Positions 1 to 8,014 of a stretch of DNA of 64,000 nt are shown here, piece after piece. The DNA lies in the NCBI RefSeq assembly GCF_947497285.1, contig NZ_CANMFT010000001.1:655551-719550 (forward strand), written 5' to 3'. This stretch comes from an uncultured Aliiroseovarius sp. Lineage in GTDB: Bacteria; Pseudomonadota; Alphaproteobacteria; Rhodobacterales; Rhodobacteraceae. Position 1 is the first letter of the stretch. Every line of letters starts with the position of its first letter. A model generated the notes under the pieces. It did no database searches and was not told where the DNA came from. It saw only the letters and a list, made by a program, of their open reading frames with translations. A program made the position numbers and the translations under genes.

Positions 1-52
1 GGGGGTCATATCGGTCATACCGCCACTCTGCCAGCCGTAGATTAACGTGGGG

Positions 53-283
53 TTAATCCGAGCGCAGCTGGGCCTGAAAATGCGTCAAAACATACACCCG
101 GATTGCCGAAGCAAGACCAGCATCTACCCCGCGGGCTTCGTCCACCTCTGCAGCCAGTGCATTCAACGGCATCCCGCGCGCCTTTGCGATGCGACGGAAG
201 GCGTCCCAGAACTCCGGCTCCAGAGACACCGATGTGCGGTGCCCGTGCAGGGTGAGGGAGTGTTTTTCCGGCCGTGCGCTCAT
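53..283 (-). CDS. Ribbon-helix-helix domain protein
   Basis: A 76-residue basic protein that fits the RHH_4 family of small alphaproteobacterial proteins. The segment around residues 14-40 (TSVSLEPEFWDAFRRIA) reads like the beta strand and first helix of an Arc/MetJ-type RHH fold, which usually dimerises to bind DNA. Its ATG overlaps the stop of the upstream DUF4169 gene, so it appears to be the last gene of a fumC-DUF4169-RHH unit. This gene trio is common in Rhodobacteraceae. Target DNA is unknown; the operon position suggests co-expression with fumarase, not regulation of it. Confidence 0.8.
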   Translation of the reverse strand: MSARPEKHSLTLHGHRTSVSLEPEFWDAFRRIAKARGMPLNALAAEVDEARGVDAGLASAIRVYVLTHFQAQLRSD

Positions 284-477
284 GTCTTGTCCGGCTGCGT
301 GTCACCGTCGCTCTGGTGGCCATCAAGGTCGCGGGCCGACTTCTCAGCCCGCGCTTGGTTTAGCTTTTTCTCGGCCAGCGTGCGCCCAAACTTTACTGCA
401 TTTTCATTGGCTTGGGCGCGCTTCTTCAAGCGCGCCTGCGCCTTGCGGTGTTTGGACAGGCTGACCGGTTTCCCCAT
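280..477 (-). CDS. DUF4169 family protein
   Basis: A 65-residue, very basic and charged protein (start GKPVSLSKHRKAQARLKKRA) matching the DUF4169 pattern of small lysine/arginine-rich proteins found beside fumC in Rhodobacteraceae. It has no transmembrane segment or recognised catalytic motif. The start codon shares one base with the fumC stop codon (TGATG arrangement) and the stop overlaps the next ATG, so all three genes are translationally coupled. Function unknown; the basic, probably helical N-terminal half would suit nucleic-acid or ribosome contact, but this is inference. Confidence 0.8.
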   Translation of the reverse strand: MGKPVSLSKHRKAQARLKKRAQANENAVKFGRTLAEKKLNQARAEKSARDLDGHQSDGDTQPDKT

Positions 478-1871
478 CAGGCCTTGGGGCCGATCATCTG
501 CTCGGGGCGCACGACCTTGTCGAAGGTTTCCGCGTCCACGAAGCCCAGAGCGATGGCCTCTTCCTTCAGGGTGGTGCCGTTCTTATGCGCGGTCTTGGCC
601 ACTTTCGTTGCGTTGTCGTAACCGATCGTCGGGGCCAGGGCCGTGACCAGCATCAGGCTTTCCTTCATCAGCTTGTCGATGCGGGGTTCGTTGGCTTGAA
701 TGCCGTTCAACATCCGTTCGGTGAAGCTGTCCGTCGCGTCGCCCAGAAGCTGGATCGACTGAAGCAAATTATAGCTCATCATCGGATTATAGACGTTCAG
801 CTCAAAATGCCCCTGCGAGCCGGCAAAAGTCATTGCGGCGTTGTTGCCCATGACATGCGCGGCGACTTGGGTCAGCGCCTCGGCCTGTGTGGGGTTCACT
901 TTGCCCGGCATGATCGACGAGCCGGGTTCGTTTTCCGGCAAGATCAGCTCGCCCAGACCCGAGCGCGGGCCGGAGCCAAGGAAACGGATGTCGTTGGCGA
1001 TCTTATAGCAGCTGCCTGCCACGGTCGCCAAAGCGCCCGACATGAAGACCATCGCGTCATGGGCGGCCAGTGCCTCGAACTTGTTGGGGGCGGTGACGAA
1101 GGGCAGGTCGGTGATGCGCGCCATGTTGGCGGCAACCTCTTCGCCCCAACCAACCTTGGTGTTCAGCCCGGTGCCGACGGCGGTGCCGCCTTGGGCAAGC
1201 TCATAGATGCCGGGCAGGGCAAGCTTCACCCGCGCGATCCCTTGACGGATCATGTGGGCATAGCCCGAAAATTCCTGCCCCAAGGTCAGGGGGGTTGCGT
1301 CCTGCGTATGGGTGCGCCCGATCTTGATGATGTCTTTGAACTCAGCCTCTTTGGCCTCAAGCCCCGCCAGCAGTTTTTCCAGACCGGGCAACAGCACGTC
1401 GCGCACAGACATCGCGGTGGCGATGTGCATGGCGGTGGGGAAGGTGTCGTTTGACGACTGGCCCATATTGCAGTGATCATTGGGGTGGACGGGGTCTTTC
1501 GACCCGATCACGCCGCCCATGATTTCAATGGCACGGTTGGCGATAACCTCGTTGGCGTTCATGTTGGACTGGGTGCCGGACCCGGTCTGCCAGACGACCA
1601 ACGGGAAGTTGTCGTCAAACTTGCCGGCGACCACTTCCGAGGCCGCCTGAATAACCGCGTCGGCAATTGCGCCGTCCATCGCACCGGATTTCTTGTTCGC
1701 TTCGGCACAGGCCTGTTTGATCACGCCAAGGGCGCGCACGATGGCGACGGGCTGACGCTCCCAGCCGATAGGGAAATTCATCAGTGAGCGCTGCGTCTGC
1801 GCGCCCCAATATTTGTCTGCGGGAACCTCAAGAGGGCCAAAGCTGTCGGATTCGGTGCGGGTCTGGGTCAT
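477..1871 (-). CDS. fumC: Fumarate hydratase class II
   Basis: Class II fumarase, about 464 residues, interconverting fumarate and L-malate in the TCA cycle as a cytosolic tetramer without an iron-sulfur cluster. The family signature [11 protein letters not shown] is present near residue 318, and the active-site regions around [24 protein letters not shown] and [10 protein letters not shown] are intact. I chose the ATG at 1871 (protein begins [12 protein letters not shown]) because FumC proteins begin just before the conserved SDSFGP segment; the longer ORF adds 20 unsupported residues. It heads a short operon with DUF4169 and the RHH gene. Length and motifs are normal for the family. Confidence 0.97.
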   Translation of the reverse strand: MTQTRTESDSFGPLEVPADKYWGAQTQRSLMNFPIGWERQPVAIVRALGVIKQACAEANKKSGAMDGAIADAVIQAASEVVAGKFDDNFPLVVWQTGSGTQSNMNANEVIANRAIEIMGGVIGSKDPVHPNDHCNMGQSSNDTFPTAMHIATAMSVRDVLLPGLEKLLAGLEAKEAEFKDIIKIGRTHTQDATPLTLGQEFSGYAHMIRQGIARVKLALPGIYELAQGGTAVGTGLNTKVGWGEEVAANMARITDLPFVTAPNKFEALAAHDAMVFMSGALATVAGSCYKIANDIRFLGSGPRSGLGELILPENEPGSSIMPGKVNPTQAEALTQVAAHVMGNNAAMTFAGSQGHFELNVYNPMMSYNLLQSIQLLGDATDSFTERMLNGIQANEPRIDKLMKESLMLVTALAPTIGYDNATKVAKTAHKNGTTLKEEAIALGFVDAETFDKVVRPEQMIGPKA

Positions 1872-1966
1872 ATCTTGGCGCCTTTTCTGCATAAACCGAC
1901 GCCGTTGTACCCTATTGTACACCAAGATCAATGCTGGTAGCGCCCGAACCGACGCCGCTTGCGCGG

Positions 1967-2524
1967 TTACTTGCGGAAACTGTCCAGGCTCACAATCTCG
2001 GCGTCGTGGTGATCTTCGCTGTCATCTTCGCCATCATCATTGGCGGTCGCCTCAGCTGCAGTCCCGCCAGCGTCGCGTTCGGGGTCTTCAACGGGGGCTG
2101 CTTCTTCTGCGATGTCGCTTGGGTCTGCCTGATCCTCTTCGCCTGCAATGTGCAGGTCCGGATGATGGGGGTCTTGCATTTCAAAGCGCAGGCCAAACTC
2201 GACCGAGGGATCGACAAAGGTGTTGATCGCATCATACGGAACATAAAGCGTCTCTGGCGCATCGCCGAAATTCAGCGTCACGCCAAAGCCATTCGCATCA
2301 ACCGCCAGGTTTTCAAACCAGTGCTGCAACACGATTGTCATATCTTCGGGAAAGCGGTCCTGCATCCAGTCGGCAAGTTCAACGCCGTCGTGGCGGGTGT
2401 CAAAATTGATGAAGAAATGGTGTTGTCCGGGCAGCCCGTGTTCTGACACGTCCTCAAGCACCTTGCGGATCAGGTCGCGCATCGCGTCATGCATCAGGTT
2501 GCCATAGTCGATCTTGTCGGACAT
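1967..2524 (-). CDS. sspB: SspB-family ClpXP adaptor
   Basis: A 185-residue alphaproteobacterial SspB. In this family a folded N-terminal domain (about residues 1-120, with [14 protein letters not shown] and [15 protein letters not shown]) recognises the ssrA degradation tag, and a C-terminal tail docks to the ClpX N-domain. Here the C-terminal third is low-complexity and acidic (many Asp, Glu, Ala), ending in [10 protein letters not shown], which resembles the short ClpX-docking tail. I use the ATG at 2524 (MSDKIDYG); the upstream extension is not conserved-looking. Its substrate RNA gene, ssrA, lies about 2 kb away in the same window, so tag writer and tag reader are close neighbours. Confidence 0.92.
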   Translation of the reverse strand: MSDKIDYGNLMHDAMRDLIRKVLEDVSEHGLPGQHHFFINFDTRHDGVELADWMQDRFPEDMTIVLQHWFENLAVDANGFGVTLNFGDAPETLYVPYDAINTFVDPSVEFGLRFEMQDPHHPDLHIAGEEDQADPSDIAEEAAPVEDPERDAGGTAAEATANDDGEDDSEDHHDAEIVSLDSFRK

Positions 2525-2591
2525 CAAAAATATCTCCCGCCGGTTTTGTCCAGAATAGGGGATTCGGGCGTGAAGAAAAGCCAAGAAGCAC

Positions 2592-3866
2592 TTAGCCCGA
2601 GACGACGCCCAACCCAGCCCCCGCTGCGGCCATGATCAAAAGCGTAACCGGCAAAGCCAAACCGCGCCACAGAAGCAACACAGCCGCGAGCCCTGACAAC
2701 GCCAGCGCCGCCAGATCCACGCTGTGCAGAACCGGAAGCGAGGTCGCGAACGGCGCAGGAGCGGGGGTCGTTTGGTTGAAAAACACATGCAGGGCAAACC
2801 ACAAGGACAAATTGGCGATCACCCCGACCACAGCTGCGGTGATCGCAGACAGCGCCGAGGTCAGGCGCGGTCGCGTGGTCAACCATTCGACATGGGGGGC
2901 TGCGGCAAAGATCCACAGAAAGCACGGCACGAAGGTCGCCCAAAGCGTCATGAATGCGGCCGCCAGGGCAAGCCCCACGCCACCGACCCTGTGACCAGCC
3001 ATGTAGCCCACGAACTCGGTCACCAAGATCAGAGGGCCAGGGGTGGTTTCCGCAAGACCAAGCCCATCCATCATCTGCGCGGGGCTGATCCAACCCTGCG
3101 TGGTCACGGCCTCTTGCGCCATATAGGCCAGAACGGCGTAGGCCCCGCCGAAACTGACCACGGCGAGCTTTGAAAAGAACAGCCCGATTTCGGCCAGCGT
3201 GTCCGCTCCGAACGCAGCCGCCGCGGCAATGGGAAGCCACCACAGAGCAAGCCAGATCGCAACCTGCATCAGGCTGCGCGGCAAGGAGGCGGGCTGCGTC
3301 TGAGCCTCGACCGTGTCTGCAGCCAGCTTGGAGCGAGCACCTCGATTGCGCACAAGGCCATAGCTGGCGGCCCCAAGGATCACCAAGGGGAAGGGCATGT
3401 CAAAGAGAAAGAGCGCGGCAAAGCACAGGATGGCGACGGACCAGTCGCCGGCATGTTTCAGCGTTTTGCGTGCCAGTCGGTAAAGCGCCTGGATCACCAC
3501 GATGATGACCGCGGCTTTGATCCCGTTGAACACTGCCTCGACAATCGGGGTCTGGCCCCAGGTCGCATAGGCATAGGCAAGCGCCAGCATCAGCGCCGCC
3601 CCCGGCAGCACAAACAAAAGACCCGCGATCACCCCGCCAAGCACACCGCGCAACCGCCATCCGGCATAAGTGCACAACTGCATCGCTTCTGGCCCCGGCA
3701 ACAGCATGCAAAACGACAGGGCGTTCAGTAACTGCCGCTCGTTCAGCCATGGTCGATTATCGACCAGTTCGCGGTGCATGACGGCGATTTGCGCGGCTGG
3801 ACCGCCAAAAGACATCAGTCCGATGCGGGCGAAAACACGGGTAAGGTCAGCAATTGTCGGTCTCAT
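2592..3866 (-). CDS. chrA: Chromate transporter, ChrA/CHR family
   Basis: A 424-residue inner-membrane protein with the two-domain layout of long-chain CHR transporters, which expel chromate. Each half begins with the CHR signature: residues 8-45 (FARIGLMSFGGPAAQIAVMH) and about 226-265 (FFSKLAVVSFGGAYAVLAYM). Roughly ten hydrophobic segments can be seen, with a polar linker near residues 176-195 between the halves. The gene stands alone between sspB and an NTF2-like gene, with no chrB regulator nearby, so an alternative substrate such as sulfate or another oxyanion cannot be excluded. Start at 3866 is the first ATG before the conserved domain; its ribosome site is weak. Confidence 0.92.
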   Translation of the reverse strand: MRPTIADLTRVFARIGLMSFGGPAAQIAVMHRELVDNRPWLNERQLLNALSFCMLLPGPEAMQLCTYAGWRLRGVLGGVIAGLLFVLPGAALMLALAYAYATWGQTPIVEAVFNGIKAAVIIVVIQALYRLARKTLKHAGDWSVAILCFAALFLFDMPFPLVILGAASYGLVRNRGARSKLAADTVEAQTQPASLPRSLMQVAIWLALWWLPIAAAAAFGADTLAEIGLFFSKLAVVSFGGAYAVLAYMAQEAVTTQGWISPAQMMDGLGLAETTPGPLILVTEFVGYMAGHRVGGVGLALAAAFMTLWATFVPCFLWIFAAAPHVEWLTTRPRLTSALSAITAAVVGVIANLSLWFALHVFFNQTTPAPAPFATSLPVLHSVDLAALALSGLAAVLLLWRGLALPVTLLIMAAAGAGLGVVSG

Positions 3867-3914
3867 GGCCGGATAGGGCCGCGTGGAACACCCGAAAGCA
3901 AGGGTCTTTTGGTG

Positions 3915-4346
3915 TTAGAGCCCCAGCCCTTCACCCGAAAGACATAACGCCAGGCTGTCTTTCGGAAGATATCCCAACTGTTCGAACAACGACAGAAAGT
4001 CGACCTGATTGTAGGCTTCGACGATCCGCCCATCGGTGACGCGTGCCATGATCTGACCGGACACCGCAATTGGGCTACGGTCGCGCAAGGCCACCGCTTG
4101 CGCTGTGAAAGTCGCCCAAGCCCAGTCGCCCATTTCAATGGCGCGTTCAAACTGCACGCCGGTTACGTCGATCTGGGCCAGTATTGCTTCGGCCAGAACG
4201 CGAAAATCCTCGGGCCCGACGGCGAAATCCATCATCCCCATGGCTTCGGTGTCAGGGGTGAACAGCAGGTTGATGGCTTCCAGATCCTGACGCACCCAGA
4301 TGCGGTCATACCATTCATTCAAAAGCTCAAGGGATGTCTGGGTCAT
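3915..4346 (-). CDS. NTF2-like / SnoaL-type protein
   Basis: A 143-residue protein with the nuclear transport factor 2-like fold pattern: an N-terminal helix (LELLNEWYDRIWVRQDLEAINLLF), a mid segment LAEAILAQIDVTGVQFERAIEMGDWAWATFTAQA and a C-terminal strand containing GRIVEAYNQVDFLSLFEQLG. Such proteins are either enzymes acting on small hydrophobic ligands or non-catalytic binding domains, and the sequence does not say which. It lies downstream (minus strand) of the ssrA gene, with over 100 bp between them, and is followed by chrA. No catalytic assignment is made. Confidence 0.8.
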   Translation of the reverse strand: MTQTSLELLNEWYDRIWVRQDLEAINLLFTPDTEAMGMMDFAVGPEDFRVLAEAILAQIDVTGVQFERAIEMGDWAWATFTAQAVALRDRSPIAVSGQIMARVTDGRIVEAYNQVDFLSLFEQLGYLPKDSLALCLSGEGLGL

Positions 4347-4499
4347 GCTCTGTCCGTTTGCGATGTTGTGGGCACCTTAGGCAGGTCGCCTTCCGGTTGC
4401 CCTGAAGGGCTCTTTGCGATCGCCACAGTTTAGGGTGCGACCCCTTAACGATGTGTGAGCAGGAGAGAAAAACTTCTGTTCTTCTGACGCCATCACGGG

Positions 4500-4841
4500 A
4501 CAGACAGGTGGTGCAAGACAGTTTGGAAAGTGCAGGCTTCTGTTGCCAGGTGCCTGCGAACCCCGCCTTACGCTGCTAGGCGCAAGGGCTTAAATCGGCA
4601 ACTCGAACTGCTTACGCAGCCAGAGCCATAGCCGGAGCTTTGTTGTCATTTGCAACTAGCTTAAATGTACCGATAACGGTGGTAACTCACCGAGACAAAG
4701 CAAACCCCTTTAGACGTCCGTCGATCCTATTTCGTCCCCATGATCCCCAAATGAAGGATGTTTGGTGGAGACGCCGGGTACCGCCCCCGGGTCCGATCCG
4801 CTTATTGCGAGCGCGTTTATGTCCATAGTCCCCGAAAGGAC
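4500..4841 (-). ncRNA. ssrA: Permuted two-piece tmRNA (alpha-tmRNA)
   Basis: tmRNA gene in the circularly permuted alphaproteobacterial layout. Read on the minus strand, the acceptor piece comes first and ends in CGTCTCC-A-CCA (4773 down to 4763). A spacer of 23 nt (4762-4740) follows, then the coding piece beginning GGGGACGAAATAGGATCGAC at 4739. GGGGACG (4739-4733) pairs with CGTCTCC over 7 bp, and the third pair is G-U, the alanine-identity G3-U70 wobble. The tag frame runs from GCA at 4653 to the TAA at 4614-4612 and encodes ANDNKAPAMALAA, a typical ssrA degron. Outer ends are approximate; the 3' end of the coding piece could lie anywhere near 4490-4530. Confidence 0.93.
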
Positions 4842-4847
4842 ATTGCA

Positions 4848-4876
4848 TATATAGGAGGTCTGCCGGTATTTGAAAA
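4848..4876 (-). promoter_or_regulatory. Candidate ssrA promoter
   Basis: On the minus strand a -35-like TTTTCA (4876-4871) and a -10 TATATA (4853-4848) are separated by 17 bp, which would start transcription at about 4841, just ahead of the tmRNA acceptor piece. The -10 is strong; the -35 matches four of six consensus bases. Confidence 0.5.
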
Positions 4877-4883
4877 GGGGCGG

Positions 4884-5747
4884 GTGGCGAGCTTTTGTAA
4901 GGGGTTGGATGTGGTTGCGGACGGCGTTTTGATTTTCACCGGGGCGGTGCGCGCCATTGTGCAGCACGCGCGGTTCGCCGTTCTGATTTGCCTGCCATGG
5001 GTCGTGATCTCGGCTGCCGTCAGCTTTTGGCTCTACCGCGCCGAAGCCTTTGGTTCGCCGCTGATCCCACTGCTGGATATCGTTATGGTCCCAGTCATCG
5101 CTGTGTTGTGGCATCGGCATGTCCTGCCCGAGATGATGATCACGCCTGACCTGCGGCTGACCTTTGGCGATCTCGGGCGCTATACGTTCAAATGGCTCCT
5201 CGTTTCCTTTCTGGTCGGGCTGATTGCCGTCATGGGCCTTGTCGTGCTCGGGTTGGCGATGTCGATGATGCCGGGGGTGGATGGCTGGTTTGCGGCCTTT
5301 CTGGATGGCGCCTGGCTTGGCCTGTCGTTTGGGGCATTGCGCGACGGTCAGCTTGCGCCGCTTCTGGTCGGCGCGTTGGCCGTATTGCTGGGCTTTGTGG
5401 CAACTTATCTGGTGCACCGGATCAGTTACGTGCTGCCCCATGGTGCCCTGCGGCGCGAAACGATGTCCTTGCGCGACGGGTATCGCCGAACGGCCCCACT
5501 GGCCGGTCCGCTTGCGGTGACGTCGCTGATCGTGATGGCGGGGATGGCGGCGGTGTTTGGCGTGCAAGTCTGGCTGGGCGAGGTTTTGATGCAGGCATAT
5601 GACGCCGACAAGATCAGTGTTGCGCGCTTTGATCTGTGGACGGCCTTGATCGAGGCCGTGTCTGTCGTCCTACAAACCCTGATCGGTGCCGCCCTGCTGA
5701 CCGAGATCTATCGCCGCATTGGCGGCGCGCCACAGCCAGATCGTTAA
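4884..5747 (+). CDS. Multi-pass membrane protein, unknown function
   Basis: About 287 residues with six or so hydrophobic segments (for example FAVLICLPWVVISAAVSFWL, LVSFLVGLIAVMGLVVLGLA, LVGALAVLLGFVATYLVH and a final segment before ALLTEIYRRIGGA). I do not recognise a characterised family, although the repeated-TM layout resembles small uncharacterised Rhodobacteraceae membrane proteins. The start is uncertain: I used the GTG at 4884, preceded by AAAAGGGG, because upstream sequence is occupied by the divergent ssrA gene and its promoter. The stop codon overlaps that of the convergent GntR gene by a few bases. Confidence 0.7.
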   Translation: MASFCKGLDVVADGVLIFTGAVRAIVQHARFAVLICLPWVVISAAVSFWLYRAEAFGSPLIPLLDIVMVPVIAVLWHRHVLPEMMITPDLRLTFGDLGRYTFKWLLVSFLVGLIAVMGLVVLGLAMSMMPGVDGWFAAFLDGAWLGLSFGALRDGQLAPLLVGALAVLLGFVATYLVHRISYVLPHGALRRETMSLRDGYRRTAPLAGPLAVTSLIVMAGMAAVFGVQVWLGEVLMQAYDADKISVARFDLWTALIEAVSVVLQTLIGAALLTEIYRRIGGAPQPDR

Positions 5748-6475
5748 TCCGCGCGCTTTGATTGCAAGGCGCGGCTGCGCCCCAATTCGGCAGTATACGC
5801 CGCCAGATCGCCCAGAATGGTGGCGGCCTGATCGCCAACCTGCGCCTCGATCGCATCCGCCAACCTTGTGTGCAGCCCTACGATCCGCTCCCGATCCCTT
5901 TGAGTATAGGTGATCATGTTCATCAGGGGCTGCATGGCTTCAACCGCACCGGCCAGTTGATAGGACAGCACCGGGTTGCCCGCGCCATCGACCAAGGCCC
6001 GGTGAAAGGCCACGTCCGAGGCGCAGAAGGCCTCGTCGGTGAGGCCGGGCTGTGACTGGCGGTGGATTTCAGCGCGCATGGTCGCGAGGTGGTCGGGGGT
6101 GCGCCGCTGGGCCGACAGGGGTGCGCAGGAACGTTCCAGCGCATAGCGGGCCTCGCAGGCGGTCTCAAAATCGACCTCGTTCATCGACAGAAGCAAGGTC
6201 GAGGTGGTGATCTGCTGGCCATACGCCTCTTCAAACGACATGCGGTTGACGAAGGCCCCGCCGGCGGCGCCGCGCTGGGTGCGGATCAGGTTCTGCGCGG
6301 CCAGACGTTTCAGCGCTTCGCGAACTGTGGACCTTCCAACGCTGAATTTCTCGCACAGCTCTGCCTCAGAAGGCAGGCGCTGATCGACCAGCAGGCTGCC
6401 GTTGATAATTGCGTCGCGAATGGCCTCGGCGATCTGCTTTGAGAGGTCCTGATTGTCGTCCAGATCGGTTTTCAC
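5744..6475 (-). CDS. GntR-family regulator, FadR/FCD subfamily
   Basis: A 244-residue repressor-type regulator. An N-terminal winged helix (about residues 12-75, PSEAELCEKFSVGRSTVREALKRL) is followed by an all-helical FCD ligand domain (about 90-230) with the metal/ligand residues spread through DVAFHRALV and later HTRLADAI. I chose GTG 6475, with AAGAGG nine bases upstream, because the longer ATG starts lie inside the operator region. It is divergent from DUF2182-DUF1326-dmdA-acuI, and I recall a GntR gene next to dmdA in other roseobacters, so DMSP- or acrylate-linked control is likely. It probably also represses itself through the twin operators in the shared spacer. Confidence 0.88.
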   Translation of the reverse strand: MKTDLDDNQDLSKQIAEAIRDAIINGSLLVDQRLPSEAELCEKFSVGRSTVREALKRLAAQNLIRTQRGAAGGAFVNRMSFEEAYGQQITTSTLLLSMNEVDFETACEARYALERSCAPLSAQRRTPDHLATMRAEIHRQSQPGLTDEAFCASDVAFHRALVDGAGNPVLSYQLAGAVEAMQPLMNMITYTQRDRERIVGLHTRLADAIEAQVGDQAATILGDLAAYTAELGRSRALQSKRAD

Positions 6476-6490
6476 GCTACGTCGCCTCTT

Positions 6491-6534
6491 AATTGTCTGA
6501 CAATTCATTTGCCCGAACGGCAATTGTCAGACAT
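6491..6534. promoter_or_regulatory. Twin GntR-type operators
   Basis: Two near-identical palindromes lie in the divergent spacer: TTGTCTGACAA at 6493-6503 and TTGTCAGACAT at 6524-6534. Their centres are 31 bp apart, three helical turns, so bound dimers would sit on the same DNA face. The TTGTC-N-GACAA form is typical of FadR/FCD-type GntR operators. Likely bound by the adjacent regulator to control itself and the DUF2182-DUF1326-dmdA-acuI run. Confidence 0.75.
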
Positions 6535-6564
6535 TATCATTCCGACTCGCAAGATGGGGGAAGC

Positions 6565-7344
6565 ATGTCCGTTTCGTCAAGGATAAGAACCATGAGCGCG
6601 CCGCATTGGCTGGCGCTGTTTGGGTTGATCCTTGTGGGGTGGGGGCTGCTTTATGCGATGGCGCTTCCGCCGGGCGCGCTGGAATTGTCGCGCATCTATG
6701 GGGTGGACTTCTGGCGGTCGCTTTGTCTGGTTGAACCTGACAAGGCCGGGTTCCTTGGGCTCTTCGCCATGTGGGCGGTGATGTCGGCGGCGATGATGGC
6801 CCCGACCGCATTGCCGACCTTTGCCACATATGACGACATGATCGCCTCGGGCGCAGGATCGCGCCGGGGATTTGCCGAGTTGGTCTCGGGCTATCTGGTC
6901 ATTTGGCTTGGGTTCGCTGCGCTTGCGGCCGCCGGGCAATTGGTGCTCTTCCACGCTGGACTTCTGTCGCCTCTGGGGCAAAGCATCTCGCCTTGGCTCA
7001 CGGGTGCGCTGTTGATCGGGGCAGGGGCCTATCAGTTCTCGACCCTCAAAGACGCCTGCCTGTCGAAATGCCGCCAGCCGATGAGTTTCTTCATGCAATA
7101 CTGGCGCGAGACGCGGTGGAACGACGCCGTGCTGGGCTTGCGCCTTGGCGCGCTCTGCCTTGGTTGCTGCTGGGCGCTGATGCTTTTGGGCTTTGTCGGC
7201 GGGGTGATGAACCTTGCCTTTATGGGGCTGGCCACGCTCATCATGATTTTTGAAAAACTGCCCGATCTTGGCCGCTATCTGACCCGCCCCTTGGGCTGGG
7301 CGCTGATTGCGGGCGGGGTCTTGGTGCTTGTCCAAGGAGGATAA
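6565..7344 (+). CDS. DUF2182 integral membrane protein
   Basis: A 259-residue predicted metal-binding membrane protein of the DUF2182 family (COG5486). About six or seven membrane segments are visible, with the family hallmark MWAVMSAAMMAPTALPTF near residues 69-86, rich in Met and Pro, and later CLSKCRQP and LCLGCCWALMLLGF, which add clustered cysteines and methionines. I chose ATG 6565, preceded by GGGGAA, over the upstream ATG inside the operator. The next gene begins one base after its stop, and DUF2182-DUF1326 pairs are recurrent, so the two products probably work together at the membrane. The biochemical role is unknown; metal (copper-type) binding is an inference from Met/Cys content. 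Confidence 0.88.
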   Translation: MSVSSRIRTMSAPHWLALFGLILVGWGLLYAMALPPGALELSRIYGVDFWRSLCLVEPDKAGFLGLFAMWAVMSAAMMAPTALPTFATYDDMIASGAGSRRGFAELVSGYLVIWLGFAALAAAGQLVLFHAGLLSPLGQSISPWLTGALLIGAGAYQFSTLKDACLSKCRQPMSFFMQYWRETRWNDAVLGLRLGALCLGCCWALMLLGFVGGVMNLAFMGLATLIMIFEKLPDLGRYLTRPLGWALIAGGVLVLVQGG

Positions 7345-7345
7345 C

Positions 7346-7981
7346 ATGGACGGAACACAAGTCGGTCAGGTCGAATGGACCATCAAAGGGGAATTGATCC
7401 TCAACTGCAATTGCACGGTCTTTTGCCCCTGCGTGGTGAGCCTTGGCAAACACCCGCCCACCGAAGGGCATTGCCAGACCTGGGGCGGGGTGCGGATTGA
7501 TAGCGGGCAATACGGCGATATTGACCTGTCAGGCTTGAACCTCGGTCTGATGATCGAAATCCCCGGCAATATGGGGCGCGGCAACTGGAAGGTCGCGCTG
7601 TTCGTTGATGAGCGCGCCAGTGACGATGCCTATGAGGCGCTGGTCACGATCTTCTCGGGTGCCGCCAAAGGCACGACAGGGCTGTTCCAGATGCTGGTGG
7701 GCGAATTCCTTGGCGCAGAACGCCAACCGGTCACGTATGAGACCGAGGGCAAGACCCGCCACATCACGGTGGGGCGCAAGATCGACGGTGTGGTGCATCC
7801 GGTTGGCGGGGCGGACCCCGACGAGGATATAGTCATCCGTAACACCCAATACTGGATGGGGCCGGACATCACCGTCGCCACAGCCACCAAAGGCAAGCTG
7901 CGCGCGCATGGGCGGGTGTGGGACTTCGATGGCCGCTCGGCCGAGATTTGCCAGATCGACTGGAAAGGCCCCGGTCGCTAA
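7346..7981 (+). CDS. DUF1326 domain protein
   Basis: A 211-residue protein with the DUF1326 signature at its N-terminus: LILNCNCTVFCPCVVS (about residues 17-32), a CxC-x4-CPC cluster, followed by GHCQTWGGVRIDSGQYGDIDLSG. It has no signal peptide or membrane segment, so it is probably cytosolic and may bind metal through the cysteines. It starts at 7346, after AAGGAGG, one base after the DUF2182 stop, and is followed 33 bp later by dmdA. Strong coupling with DUF2182 and proximity to DMSP genes suggest co-transcription from the GntR-controlled promoter. No reaction can be assigned. Confidence 0.88.
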   Translation: MDGTQVGQVEWTIKGELILNCNCTVFCPCVVSLGKHPPTEGHCQTWGGVRIDSGQYGDIDLSGLNLGLMIEIPGNMGRGNWKVALFVDERASDDAYEALVTIFSGAAKGTTGLFQMLVGEFLGAERQPVTYETEGKTRHITVGRKIDGVVHPVGGADPDEDIVIRNTQYWMGPDITVATATKGKLRAHGRVWDFDGRSAEICQIDWKGPGR

Positions 7982-8014
7982 GGCGGCCGGAGTTCTGGCA
8001 CGGAAGCGCGACCC

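Noticed and set aside
1..18. A possible minus-strand start codon (ATGACCGATATG) running off the left edge
   Set aside because: Only six codons are visible and no family can be judged, so no partial gene was called.
4853..4858. AGGAGG as a ribosome site for the membrane protein
   Set aside because: No start codon in the right frame lies at a suitable distance. It coincides with the spacer of the likely ssrA promoter.
4710..5567. A 285-residue minus-strand open frame rich in His, Gln and Arg
   Set aside because: It overlaps the tmRNA gene and the membrane protein gene, and its composition is that of a shadow frame in high-GC DNA.
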